A stretch of DNA of 13,141 nucleotides from DASYSA01 sp036003885 (GTDB taxonomy: Bacteria; Acidobacteriota; Blastocatellia; UBA7656), in assembly GCA_036003885.1 (NCBI GenBank), contig DASYSA010000293.1, positions 1 to 13,141 on the forward strand, given 5' to 3'. This document shows, in pieces, positions 7,026 to 13,141 of the stretch; positions within the stretch are counted from its first letter, which is position 1, and each line of letters opens with the position of its first letter. The notes under the pieces were generated by a model. It saw only the letters and a program-made list of their open reading frames with translations. It made no database searches and was not told the origin of the DNA. A program made the translations under genes and the position numbers.

Positions 7026-7936
7026 TCTCCCATCAGCAACCGGTCTATCACCGCAGCCTCCGCGCGACGGCTTGCAACTGCCGGCGTAAGCAGACCGTCT
7101 TCAGTGATGATTTCAGTGAAATGACGGAGAGGCGTCTCTTCGAAATAGCGGTTCAGGACCAGAACGCCATCAGGGGCATTGGGCCATAACTCACCAGGCG
7201 GTCTCTCGGCTTCGGTGAATGCGCGGGGATCTGCTGGATTGATGAACTTCGATGAGTCGGCGACTGCGTAGACGGGAACCAGCTGCTCGGCGGCTGCAAG
7301 CGCGATCAGGCGTGTGCCAATCTTATTCTCGAGGGCAAGCGGCGTAACCCGATCGGCGCCGAATAGGACACAAGTAACGCTCTTCAGCGCCGGGGCCGCG
7401 GCAGCATCGGCAATCAGAGTTACCCTGAGGCCCTGGCGGGTGAGCTCCTCGGCCAGGGTACGGCCCTCTAACAAAGGACGGCTCTCAGTCGCGATGACGC
7501 TGAAGTGTTTGCCGGCGTTGTGCGCGCCGATCAATGCGCGGAGGATCGTTGAGCTCCGGGAGTGCGTGAGTACTTCTGCTCCGTCGCGGATCAGGCCGGC
7601 CGCGTTCGCCGCTGCTGCAGAGGCCGCACGGGTGCAGCGTTGGTTGAACTCACAAGCTGCTCCTGCGGCTGATTTCAGGACTGCGGATGCGCTGGTTGCC
7701 GAACTTGCGGCCCGTATCACTACATTGGCCAGGTTGATCAGCGGAGCCATGCACGGTTGCGCTCTCACCAGACCGGCACAAGCTTCTATTGTGGCGCGGC
7801 GAGCCTCCGAGATCATTACCGGATCGTTAGCTTGTGATTCGAGCAATACGAACAGTTCGACCGCGCGCTCGAGAATCTCGGCGGCGCCGGAGCGGTTGTT
7901 CAAAGCGATCTCGCGTAACAGATGTTCAACCGTCAT
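7019..7936 (-). CDS. eIF2B/MtnA/R15P isomerase-like protein
   Basis: From the ATG at 7936 it has 305 residues; a TTG three codons upstream (7945) is the alternative. Numbers here count from that TTG. Residues 1-120 are a helical, Ala-rich N domain; the rest is the Rossmann-like domain of the eIF2B alpha/beta/delta superfamily. Diagnostic blocks are VLTHSRSSTIL (125-135), TESRPLLEGRTLA (153-165), LFGADRVTPLALENKIGT (194-211) and VYAVADSSKF (225-234). GAD with NKIGT is the superfamily signature. Methylthioribose-1-phosphate isomerase and ribose-1,5-bisphosphate isomerase have a catalytic Cys in THC; here that position is Ser129, closer to the THAYSR of eukaryotic eIF2B alpha. The general-acid Asp (D198) is kept. 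So it may bind a sugar phosphate or nucleotide without MtnA-type catalysis, or use other chemistry. It is divergent from glutamate dehydrogenase, with palindrome 5 between them. Superfamily is solid; function unknown. Confidence 0.85.
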   Translation of the reverse strand: MTVEHLLREIALNNRSGAAEILERAVELFVLLESQANDPVMISEARRATIEACAGLVRAQPCMAPLINLANVVIRAASSATSASAVLKSAAGAACEFNQRCTRAASAAAANAAGLIRDGAEVLTHSRSSTILRALIGAHNAGKHFSVIATESRPLLEGRTLAEELTRQGLRVTLIADAAAAPALKSVTCVLFGADRVTPLALENKIGTRLIALAAAEQLVPVYAVADSSKFINPADPRAFTEAERPPGELWPNAPDGVLVLNRYFEETPLRHFTEIITEDGLLTPAVASRRAEAAVIDRLLMGDP

Positions 7937-7966
7937 GGTACACAATCCAGGAGATGGAAAGATCAG

Positions 7967-7994
7967 TTTATGCCACGAAGAGGCCAGTTGTCAG
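7967..7994 (-). promoter_or_regulatory. Weak candidate promoter for the eIF2B-like gene
   Basis: On the minus strand CTGACA (7989-7994) and CATAAA (7967-7972) are 16 bases apart, 31 bases before the ATG at 7936. The -35-like box belongs to the heptad array itself (CTGACAA units), so the repeat would supply a promoter element. Boxes match 5/6 and 4/6; this is suggestive only. Confidence 0.3.
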
Positions 7995-8113
7995 TTGTCC
8001 GTTGTCCGTTGTCCGTTGTCCGTAGCAAGTGGATCCCAGTGCCCAATACGCAACTGACCACTGACCACGGACAACTGACCACGGACGACTGACGACGGAC
8101 GACTGACCACTGC
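7985..8113. repeat. Heptad palindrome 5 (TC[AC]GT[TCG]G units), divergent gap
   Basis: Left arm: heptads CAGTTGT twice, CCGTTGT three times and CCGTAGC (7985-8026). Right arm: nine heptads from 8051, CAACTGA, CCACTGA, CCACGGA and CGACTGA types, in perfect 7-nt register to 8113. Read on one strand, every unit is TC[AC]GT[TCG]G: variation is confined almost entirely to positions 3 and 6. The arms are imperfect inverted repeats around a 24-nt non-repetitive centre. The array ends 6 bases before the -35 box of the glutamate dehydrogenase promoter. Confidence 0.9.
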
Positions 8114-8119
8114 GTATCG

Positions 8120-8148
8120 TTGCCTATCACTTCTCCCTTCGATATAAT
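8120..8148 (+). promoter_or_regulatory. Sigma-70-like promoter of glutamate dehydrogenase
   Basis: TTGCCT (8120-8125), a 17-base spacer and TATAAT (8143-8148). Transcription should start near 8155, leaving a leader of about 109 nt before the ATG at 8264. The -10 is perfect and the -35 matches 4/6 with ideal spacing. Confidence 0.65.
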
Positions 8149-8263
8149 CGCGAGTCATTAATGAACGCACGCTTGGTGTCGCTGGTCCTCAAGTCTGAGA
8201 TGCTCCGCCAAATGACATGCTGATCTGTTTACGAGCGCCGCGTCCGATGCCTGGGAGGAATCA

Positions 8264-9544
8264 ATGGCTAACGTGTACGTAGATGATGCCAAAGAGATCA
8301 AAGAAGAGAATCCATTTGAATCGATGATGCAGAGGTTCGACGAAGCGGCACGTTTGCTCCGTCTGGACCCTAACATATACAAAATACTTCGATGGCCAAA
8401 CCGCGAAATCACGCTCTACATACCGGTCCTGATGGACGATGGAAATTATCAGGTATTCACCGGCTATCGGGTACAACACAACTTCGCGCGGGGCCCTGCC
8501 AAGGGCGGCATCCGTTACTCTCCGGACGTGACGCTCGATGAGATACGCGCGCTTGCAGCATGGATGACCTGGAAGTGCGCCGTCGTTAACATACCGTTCG
8601 GCGGGGCAAAGGGCGGAGTGATCTGCGATCCTCGCCAGATGAGCCTGACCGAATTGGAGCGGATGACGAGGCGCTATACATCGGACCTGATGGACTTCAT
8701 CGGTCCCGAGCGCGACGTTCCCGCGCCGGATATGAACACGAACGAACAGGTTATGGCTTGGATGATGGATACCTATTCCATGCACGTGCGCCACACCGTG
8801 ACGGCGGTAGTGACGGGGAAGCCGGTCGAGATCGGAGGCTCGCGGGGAAGGCGGGAGGCGACTGGTCGAGGGCTGCTGTTCGTGTGCAACGAGGCGTCGA
8901 AGAAGTTCAATCTGAACATCTCGGATACGAGGGTAGCCATTCAGGGCATGGGTAACGTCGGCGGCATTGCAGCCGAATTGATGTACCACGAGGGCTATAA
9001 GATCATAGGCCTGGCTGACATAACCGGCGCTCTCTACAATCCGGCGGGATTGAATGTGCCGGATGTTCTTGCATATCTCAAGGAGAACAAGACCGTCGAG
9101 GAGTATCCTGAGGCCGATCCGATCCCCCAGGACGATTTGCTGGAGCTGGACTGTGAGATCCTGATGCCCGCGGCGACCGAGAATCAGATCACGACTCACA
9201 ATGCCGACCGGATCAAGTGCCGGATTTTGGCGGAGGGGGCCAACGGACCGACTACGGCGGATGCCGACGAGATCGTTGCGGCCAACAATATCTTCGTGAT
9301 TCCGGACATCCTGGCGAACGCGGGCGGCGTCACCGTCAGCTACTTTGAATGGGTGCAGGACCGGATGGGTTTCTTCTGGACCGAAGCTGTGGTCAATGAG
9401 CGGCTGAAGGAGATTATGGTCAACAGCTTCAACGATGTGGTCGGGTTTTCCCAGAAGTTTAAGGTCAACACGAGGCTGGCGGCATACATGCTTGCGATAG
9501 ATCGCGTGGCGTACGACACGCGGCTTAGGGGGATCTACGCGTAA
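8264..9544 (+). CDS. gdhA: Glutamate dehydrogenase (Glu/Leu/Phe/Val dehydrogenase family)
   Basis: 426 residues, the usual length of the hexameric type. It interconverts glutamate with 2-oxoglutarate and ammonium using NAD(P) in the cytoplasm, linking nitrogen and carbon metabolism. Visible motifs: GPAKGGIRY (77-85) with substrate-binding K80, MTWKCA with K104, VNIPFGGAKGG (108-118) with catalytic K116, VPAPDMNT (152-159) with catalytic D156, and the dinucleotide-binding GMGNVGG (228-234). The motif EGANGPTTADAD (324-335) is also typical. The start is supported by GGGAGGA five bases before the ATG. Residue choice after the Rossmann beta-2 strand (GLADITGAL) has an acidic D252, which would suit NAD, but cofactor preference is not settled by eye. 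The gene has its own promoter and stands alone. A 20-codon ORF in the leader (8161-8223) has no good ribosome site and is not claimed as a leader peptide. Confidence 0.96.
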   Translation: MANVYVDDAKEIKEENPFESMMQRFDEAARLLRLDPNIYKILRWPNREITLYIPVLMDDGNYQVFTGYRVQHNFARGPAKGGIRYSPDVTLDEIRALAAWMTWKCAVVNIPFGGAKGGVICDPRQMSLTELERMTRRYTSDLMDFIGPERDVPAPDMNTNEQVMAWMMDTYSMHVRHTVTAVVTGKPVEIGGSRGRREATGRGLLFVCNEASKKFNLNISDTRVAIQGMGNVGGIAAELMYHEGYKIIGLADITGALYNPAGLNVPDVLAYLKENKTVEEYPEADPIPQDDLLELDCEILMPAATENQITTHNADRIKCRILAEGANGPTTADADEIVAANNIFVIPDILANAGGVTVSYFEWVQDRMGFFWTEAVVNERLKEIMVNSFNDVVGFSQKFKVNTRLAAYMLAIDRVAYDTRLRGIYA

Positions 9545-9581
9545 ACCGTGACGGGAGTTGAGAAATTCTTAAATTTTTGTG

Positions 9582-9610
9582 TTGACCCGACGCAGATTTG
9601 CGAGTATATA
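9582..9610 (+). promoter_or_regulatory. Sigma-70-like promoter of the OmpA-C fusion gene
   Basis: TTGACC (9582-9587), 17 bases, TATATA (9605-9610), followed by further AT-rich bases. Transcription would start near 9617, giving a leader of about 170 nt before the ATG at 9787. A well-matched -35 and ideal spacing suit a highly expressed envelope protein. Confidence 0.6.
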
Positions 9611-9686
9611 AAGAAGTTGTATCTGGACGGTAGCCCAGCAGGAACGGGCGCTTGGACGCTCACACATAAGTTCATCCCACTCGCCG

Positions 9687-9727
9687 TACTACTTGAGGGG
9701 AGGCAGGCAACCATCGCCGTAGTAGTA
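9687..9727 (+). promoter_or_regulatory. Small inverted repeat in the OmpA-C fusion mRNA leader
   Basis: TACTACT (9687-9693) can pair with AGTAGTA (9721-9727) around a 27-nt purine-rich loop containing GAGGGGAGG. CGCCGTA occurs in both flanks (9682-9688 and 9715-9721). It may be a stem-loop of the 170-nt leader; the signal is weak. Confidence 0.25.
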
Positions 9728-9786
9728 GTTCGAGGCGAACGATAGAACGAACCGCAATCCGTGGATGAAAAACCAGGAGGCAAACG

Positions 9787-12258
9787 ATGAAAGCGGCTAG
9801 AAAGATATGCACGCTTGTTTTGGTGCTAGTTGTCATGGGGGTAACTGCGCTGGCGCAAGAACACAGCGGCACTTTAGCTGAGCGGCAGAAGGCGCCCACA
9901 GTCCTTGGTGGTACCGGGTTATTCAACACCTTTTCTACTCGTACCCTTTGCAAGGGTGAATTCAACTTCGCGTTATTCTGGAATAACTTTGATCGCGATC
10001 CAGGGGATCTGGACATCAATCAGGTCCCTTTTAACTTCACCGTCGGTCTAACCAACAGGTGGGAGTTGTGGGTCGACTGGGTAGCGTGGCAGCAGGTGAC
10101 TTCAAAGAGGCCTTTCCTGCTGAGCGGATACCAGTTTAACGCGGTCAGGCTCTTCGGCGATCCCTTCCGTATTCTGGGGCCCATCGTGGGTGGCGATAAG
10201 AGTGCCGCCGGGTTCTTCCCCGGTACGGGCGCACCCTTCGGCGGGATACTGCCGAAACTCGGCGCGTTTGGAACGCCGCTCAACTTTGCGGGCGGAGGTG
10301 TCTTCTCGCCTGGCGGGCCAAATGCACCCACCGTCTTCGGACTCGGGCCCGCTTTCCAGACGGATCTTCCGGGCTACTACAACGATCTGCCGTTCTTCGG
10401 GGAGACCGACTTCCTCGGATTCGACGGACAGGGCCGGCCGCTGTTTGGCGTTCGCCAGTCGTCCAACGGCTCGGGCGACATATACGCCGGAACCAAGTTC
10501 AGCATCGTCGATCCGAACAAGCACTGGTTCAGCCTGGCGCTGGGCGGCTACCTGAAGATTCCCATATCCCGTGATTTCCACGAGATGTCTCGAGGCCGCA
10601 CCAACGGTGAGTACGAGGGAGGTCCCTTCCTGGTATTCGGGCAGGAGAGCAAGGGCAAGCGCTTCCGCCTCTACGAAGAACTTGCATACATCAAGACCGG
10701 CGATCCGGAGCAGAACGACCGCAAGATTCTGGATATCCAGGACAAGTTCCTGGTCAACGTTGGCATGTCGGTGGCGATCAACAAGCACGCTGAGTGGATC
10801 ACCGAGCTGCTTCATACCCAGTACGTGGGTGGGCGGACGCCGAGTCTGATTGAAAACGATCCCTGGGAGTTGAACCTCGGACTGCGGTTCTTCTTCAAGA
10901 ACGGCGCAATCTCTTTCGGCGGCGGATACAGACGGCTGCTGAATGCCGAGGACGACGTGACGCTTCCGGTCGCAAGGGTGATCGGGACCACGGCTCCTTT
11001 CTTCCGCGTGCCGGTTTTCGATTTTCCCAAACAGTCATTCGCGCGTGAGGGCGGCAAAGACGGCTTCGTTGCCTATATCAGTGTTGGCGGCCGCAAGAGC
11101 TGTCCTCCTCCACCTGCGCCGAGCTGCGTCGTGAGTTCTTCTGCGAGCACTGTGAATCGCGGGGAACGCTTGAGCTTGACCAGCAAGCCGTCGACCCCAG
11201 GCTACGCTGAGGGCAAGGTTACCTACGAGTATCGTTGGGAGGTCAAGGATGCTCAAGGGCGCCCGGTGACGGTCAGCGGCAGCGGAGCTTCTGTAGAAAT
11301 TGCGACTGGCACGCTTCCCTGCGGCACCTACACCGTGACCGGAGGCGTTACCGCCAGCGTTCCAATGGTCGATTGTCCGAGCGATTGCGTGACGACCGGG
11401 CAAACCACTTGCACGGCTTCGTTCGAGATTACTGAACCGCCGTGCCCGACAGTCACTTGTGACGTAACCGGCTCTCCGAGCACGGTCGACGCAGGTCAAC
11501 GCGTTTCGTTCCGAGCAACAGGAACAGGCGGCGGCAACCTTACCTACACCTGGACGGCAACTGGCGGACAGCTTTCATCGACGACCGGGGCCGAGGTTTC
11601 GCTCGATACCTCGGGCGCGCGACCAGGGACAATCACTGTGACGGTGAGCGTGGCAACCGATCGTAGTCGCTGCGACCAGCCGTGTCCGGGTGGAAGTTGC
11701 TCGACATCGATTACCGTGACACGCATAGAGGAGGTGAAACCACCGCCTAGCCCGAACGTACCGTGCGGGCCGATCTTCTTCCCGTTCAACTCGGCGAGGA
11801 TCAACAACGAGCATAAGGCGTGTCTCGACGAGATCGCGCTGCGACTGCAGCAGGATCCTCGAAGTTCAGTGGTGATCGACGGCCACCGTGACTCCTCGGA
11901 GCGCGTAGGCATATCGCTCACTCGCATTAACAACGCCAAGGCTTATCTGGTCACTGAGAAAGGCATCGACGGAGCCCGCATAACGTTGCGGAACTTCGGC
12001 GATACCTGCGCACACGAGTCGGGTGATCCGAACCTCAATCGCAGAGTTGAGTTCTACATCCTGCCCGATGGCGCTCAGATGAGCGGAATTGATTCGCTGA
12101 AGAAATGCGCGAGCGGTTCTTCACCTCAGGTCATCACGACTGAGGAGCCCGCGCAGTCGGTCGACAAACCCCGAGCAACCCGTCGCGCTCCAAGGCGAAG
12201 GGCGAAGAAGCCGGGTGAGCCGATCATCCTGATGGGAAGTACAACAAACTCTAACTGA
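9787..12258 (+). CDS. Secreted barrel/Ig-like/OmpA-C fusion protein
   Basis: 823 residues with AGGAGG six bases before the ATG. A signal peptide ends at ALA|Q (21-24). Residues about 37-437 alternate aromatic-rich strands and Gly/Pro loops (FNFTVGLTNRWELWVDWVAW, WELNLGLRFFF, AISFGGGYRRL), consistent with an outer-membrane beta barrel. A Cys/Pro-rich linker (439-447) leads to two Ig/PKD-like domains (about 447-550 and 553-646) with paired cysteines and the motif LTYTWTATGG. The C-terminal OmpA-like domain (about 658-762) includes FFPFNSARI, VVIDGHRDSSE, RITLRNFGDT and NRRVEFYI (751-758). Such domains bind peptidoglycan diaminopimelate through an Asp (here D702) and an Arg in LS..RA; the latter position appears to be Asn715 in LTRINNA, so binding may differ. 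A basic tail (797-808, RATRRAPRRRAKK) follows. It probably ties outer membrane to cell wall across a long periplasmic arm. Single-gene unit with its own promoter and terminator. Confidence 0.85.
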   Translation: MKAARKICTLVLVLVVMGVTALAQEHSGTLAERQKAPTVLGGTGLFNTFSTRTLCKGEFNFALFWNNFDRDPGDLDINQVPFNFTVGLTNRWELWVDWVAWQQVTSKRPFLLSGYQFNAVRLFGDPFRILGPIVGGDKSAAGFFPGTGAPFGGILPKLGAFGTPLNFAGGGVFSPGGPNAPTVFGLGPAFQTDLPGYYNDLPFFGETDFLGFDGQGRPLFGVRQSSNGSGDIYAGTKFSIVDPNKHWFSLALGGYLKIPISRDFHEMSRGRTNGEYEGGPFLVFGQESKGKRFRLYEELAYIKTGDPEQNDRKILDIQDKFLVNVGMSVAINKHAEWITELLHTQYVGGRTPSLIENDPWELNLGLRFFFKNGAISFGGGYRRLLNAEDDVTLPVARVIGTTAPFFRVPVFDFPKQSFAREGGKDGFVAYISVGGRKSCPPPPAPSCVVSSSASTVNRGERLSLTSKPSTPGYAEGKVTYEYRWEVKDAQGRPVTVSGSGASVEIATGTLPCGTYTVTGGVTASVPMVDCPSDCVTTGQTTCTASFEITEPPCPTVTCDVTGSPSTVDAGQRVSFRATGTGGGNLTYTWTATGGQLSSTTGAEVSLDTSGARPGTITVTVSVATDRSRCDQPCPGGSCSTSITVTRIEEVKPPPSPNVPCGPIFFPFNSARINNEHKACLDEIALRLQQDPRSSVVIDGHRDSSERVGISLTRINNAKAYLVTEKGIDGARITLRNFGDTCAHESGDPNLNRRVEFYILPDGAQMSGIDSLKKCASGSSPQVITTEEPAQSVDKPRATRRAPRRRAKKPGEPIILMGSTTNSN

Positions 12259-12281
12259 GGGTTCTGACAACTCAGATGGGT

Positions 12282-12313
12282 AAGCGGGACGGTCTTCGGA
12301 TCGTCCCGCTTTT
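12282..12313 (+). terminator. Intrinsic terminator with UUCG tetraloop
   Basis: A 13-bp stem, 12282-12294 with 12299-12311 (AAGCGGGACG pairing with CGTCCCGCTT plus three inner pairs, one of them G-U), closes a C(TTCG)G tetraloop and runs into TTTTGTTT. It sits 23 bases after the OmpA-C fusion stop codon. Confidence 0.93.
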
Positions 12314-12370
12314 GTTTATGCAGTCAGAAGCTATCGGTGTTTTGTGTGACGCTTCCCATAAAACGTCGGG

Positions 12371-12412
12371 GTGACGGGGTCAGGCCCTCGATTCCACGAT
12401 TCGTGAATTGGG
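12371..12412 (+). repeat. REP-like repeat copy A
   Basis: First copy of a 42-nt unit starting GTGACGGGGTCAGGCCCTCG and containing the 11-nt palindrome CACGATTCGTG. Copy B begins 44 bases later in the same orientation. Confidence 0.75.
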
Positions 12413-12414
12413 AG

Positions 12415-12456
12415 GTGATGGGGTCAGGCCCTCGATTCCACGATTCGTGATTGGGG
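12415..12456 (+). repeat. REP-like repeat copy B
   Basis: Nearly identical to copy A over 42 nt (GTGATGGGGTCAGG start, same CACGATTCGTG palindrome). Only a C/T change and small differences at the 3' end separate the two. Confidence 0.75.
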
Positions 12457-12519
12457 AAATGATGTTGGGTGTGCGTCGCGATCTGGAGCGAGAGCCAGGG
12501 CCGTCTTGCCATCAATGAA

Positions 12520-12555
12520 AATTGGAATCGCAGAATCGAGGGCCTGACCCCGTCA
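12520..12555 (-). repeat. REP-like repeat copy C, inverted
   Basis: On the minus strand it reads TGACGGGGTCAGGCCCTCGATTC (12533-12555) and then diverges (TGCGATTCCAATT). With copy B it forms an inverted pair with 23-bp arms (one G-T type change) about 92 nt apart, the arrangement of REPIN-type elements mobilised by REP-associated tyrosine transposases. No transposase is in the window. The rest of the 12314-12618 gap shows nothing else I can support. Confidence 0.7.
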
Positions 12556-12618
12556 TTGGTTGTCACCTCCCGAGGGAACATAGTAAGCTTCAGCCAATTT
12601 TGCCCAAGAGGAAATTGA

Positions 12619-13141
12619 ATGACACATTCTCTGATTTTCGCAATGGTCGGTCTTCTCCTGACGGCCCAGACCCGGCCTCCAATAACCTCGGCCGCGCAGC
12701 CCTTCACCGTGGTTGGCGCAACCGTTCGCGAGATGCAGGCGGCGATGGAACAAGGCCGCATCACCTCGCGAGAGATTGTCCTTCAGTACCTGAGACGCAT
12801 TGCAACTTATGAGGACAAGCTGAATGCGGTGATCTACGTGAACCCTCGTGCGCTTGAGGAAGCGGAAGAGCGAGATCGCGAGCGCGCGCAGGGGAAGATT
12901 CGCGGGCCGCTCCACGGCATTCCTGTCGCGCTCAAAGACAACCTTCAGACGACCGACATGCCGACCACTGGAGGCGCACTGGCCTTCGAAGGATTCGTCC
13001 CGACCTATTCAGCCACCCTCACAGGAAACCTGCTTAATGCGGGCGCCATCATCATCGCGAAGACCAACATGACTGAACTCGCTAATTGGGTGGCGACCGG
13101 CATGCCCGCGAACTATAACGCACTCGCCGGCTACGGTTTCA
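12619..13141 (+). CDS. Amidase-signature enzyme, secreted, 3' end cut off by window
   Basis: 174 codons are present and the frame is open to the last base. AGAGGA lies six bases before the ATG at 12619. An N-terminal hydrophobic segment (LIFAMVGLLLTA, 5-16) ending near SAAQ suggests a signal peptide and a periplasmic or extracellular enzyme. Residues from about 33 follow the amidase-signature family: ATVREMQAAMEQGRITSREI, LNAVIYVNPRAL, GPLHGIPVALKDN (96-108) with the probable catalytic Lys106, and AIIIAKTNMTELANW (143-157). The Ser-cisSer part of the catalytic triad would lie beyond the window. The family hydrolyses amide bonds in many substrates; GatA is unlikely because of the signal peptide. 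Substrate unknown. Confidence 0.9.
   Translation, partial: MTHSLIFAMVGLLLTAQTRPPITSAAQPFTVVGATVREMQAAMEQGRITSREIVLQYLRRIATYEDKLNAVIYVNPRALEEAEERDRERAQGKIRGPLHGIPVALKDNLQTTDMPTTGGALAFEGFVPTYSATLTGNLLNAGAIIIAKTNMTELANWVATGMPANYNALAGYGF

Noticed and set aside
1257..8113. Heptad arrays as possible CRISPR
   Set aside because: Units are 7-8 nt and contiguous, with no 25-40 nt repeats, no unique spacers and no cas genes.
8161..8223. 20-codon ORF in the glutamate dehydrogenase leader as an attenuator peptide
   Set aside because: Only an ORF just after the predicted transcription start; there is no ribosome site, no run of a regulatory amino acid and no terminator hairpin.
8261..9199. 312-codon minus-strand ORF
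   Set aside because: Antisense to the clearly identified glutamate dehydrogenase; no recognisable domain.
9548..9745. 65-codon ORF between glutamate dehydrogenase and the OmpA-C fusion
   Set aside because: It spans the promoter and leader of the downstream gene, with no ribosome site or family signal.
12324..12764. 146-codon minus-strand ORF with repeated NRGI/PDPIT-like peptides
   Set aside because: It translates the REP-like repeats and runs antisense into the amidase gene.

Overview
The window looks like a chromosomal segment of a Gram-negative, moderately GC-rich bacterium. Evidence for two membranes is a secreted OmpA-C protein with a barrel-like front half, a lipoprotein and a signal-peptide amidase. 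The style of the intergenic DNA (palindromic arrays of degenerate 7-8 nt units) and of the OmpA-C protein suggests an Acidobacteriota lineage, possibly Blastocatellia. This placement is inference; no rRNA or marker gene is present.

Layout, left to right: the 3' part of a membrane-anchored TPR protein (+); a DAACS-family dicarboxylate/amino acid symporter (+); a small OB-fold-like lipoprotein (-), convergent with it; a short CinA-like molybdopterin-binding-domain protein (+); a large GT-C type membrane glycosyltransferase (-); a 429-bp gap that may be the long leader of the glycosyltransferase mRNA; an eIF2B/MtnA-like protein (-); a glutamate dehydrogenase (+); an 823-residue fusion of a barrel-like region, two Ig/PKD-like domains and OmpA-C (+) with a textbook terminator; three REP-like repeats; and the 5' part of a secreted amidase (+). 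Genes are mostly single transcription units with alternating orientation. I see no operon of obviously cooperating genes. The only thematic link is the glutamate/aspartate-type transporter and glutamate dehydrogenase, 5 kb apart.

The strongest non-genic signal is a set of inverted repeats built from tandem heptads or octads. It occurs in intergenic gaps around 1263-1324 (with a partial array to 1489), 2975-3059, 3575-3647, 6994-7025 and 7985-8113. The unit sequence differs between loci, but the design is the same: degenerate 7-8 nt units in tandem, then the same units on the other strand. The two longest stems are both 29 bp. One palindrome fills the whole gap between two convergent stop codons, and two others end a few bases before a TATAAT box. 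They resemble in style the short tandemly repeated repetitive sequences known from filamentous cyanobacteria.

Other points worth a look are a DAACS transporter that by eye alignment lacks most Na3-site residues, an eIF2B-like protein with Ser where the isomerases have the catalytic Cys, a probably leaderless GTG start for the CinA-like gene, and a beta-rich insertion in the glycosyltransferase.
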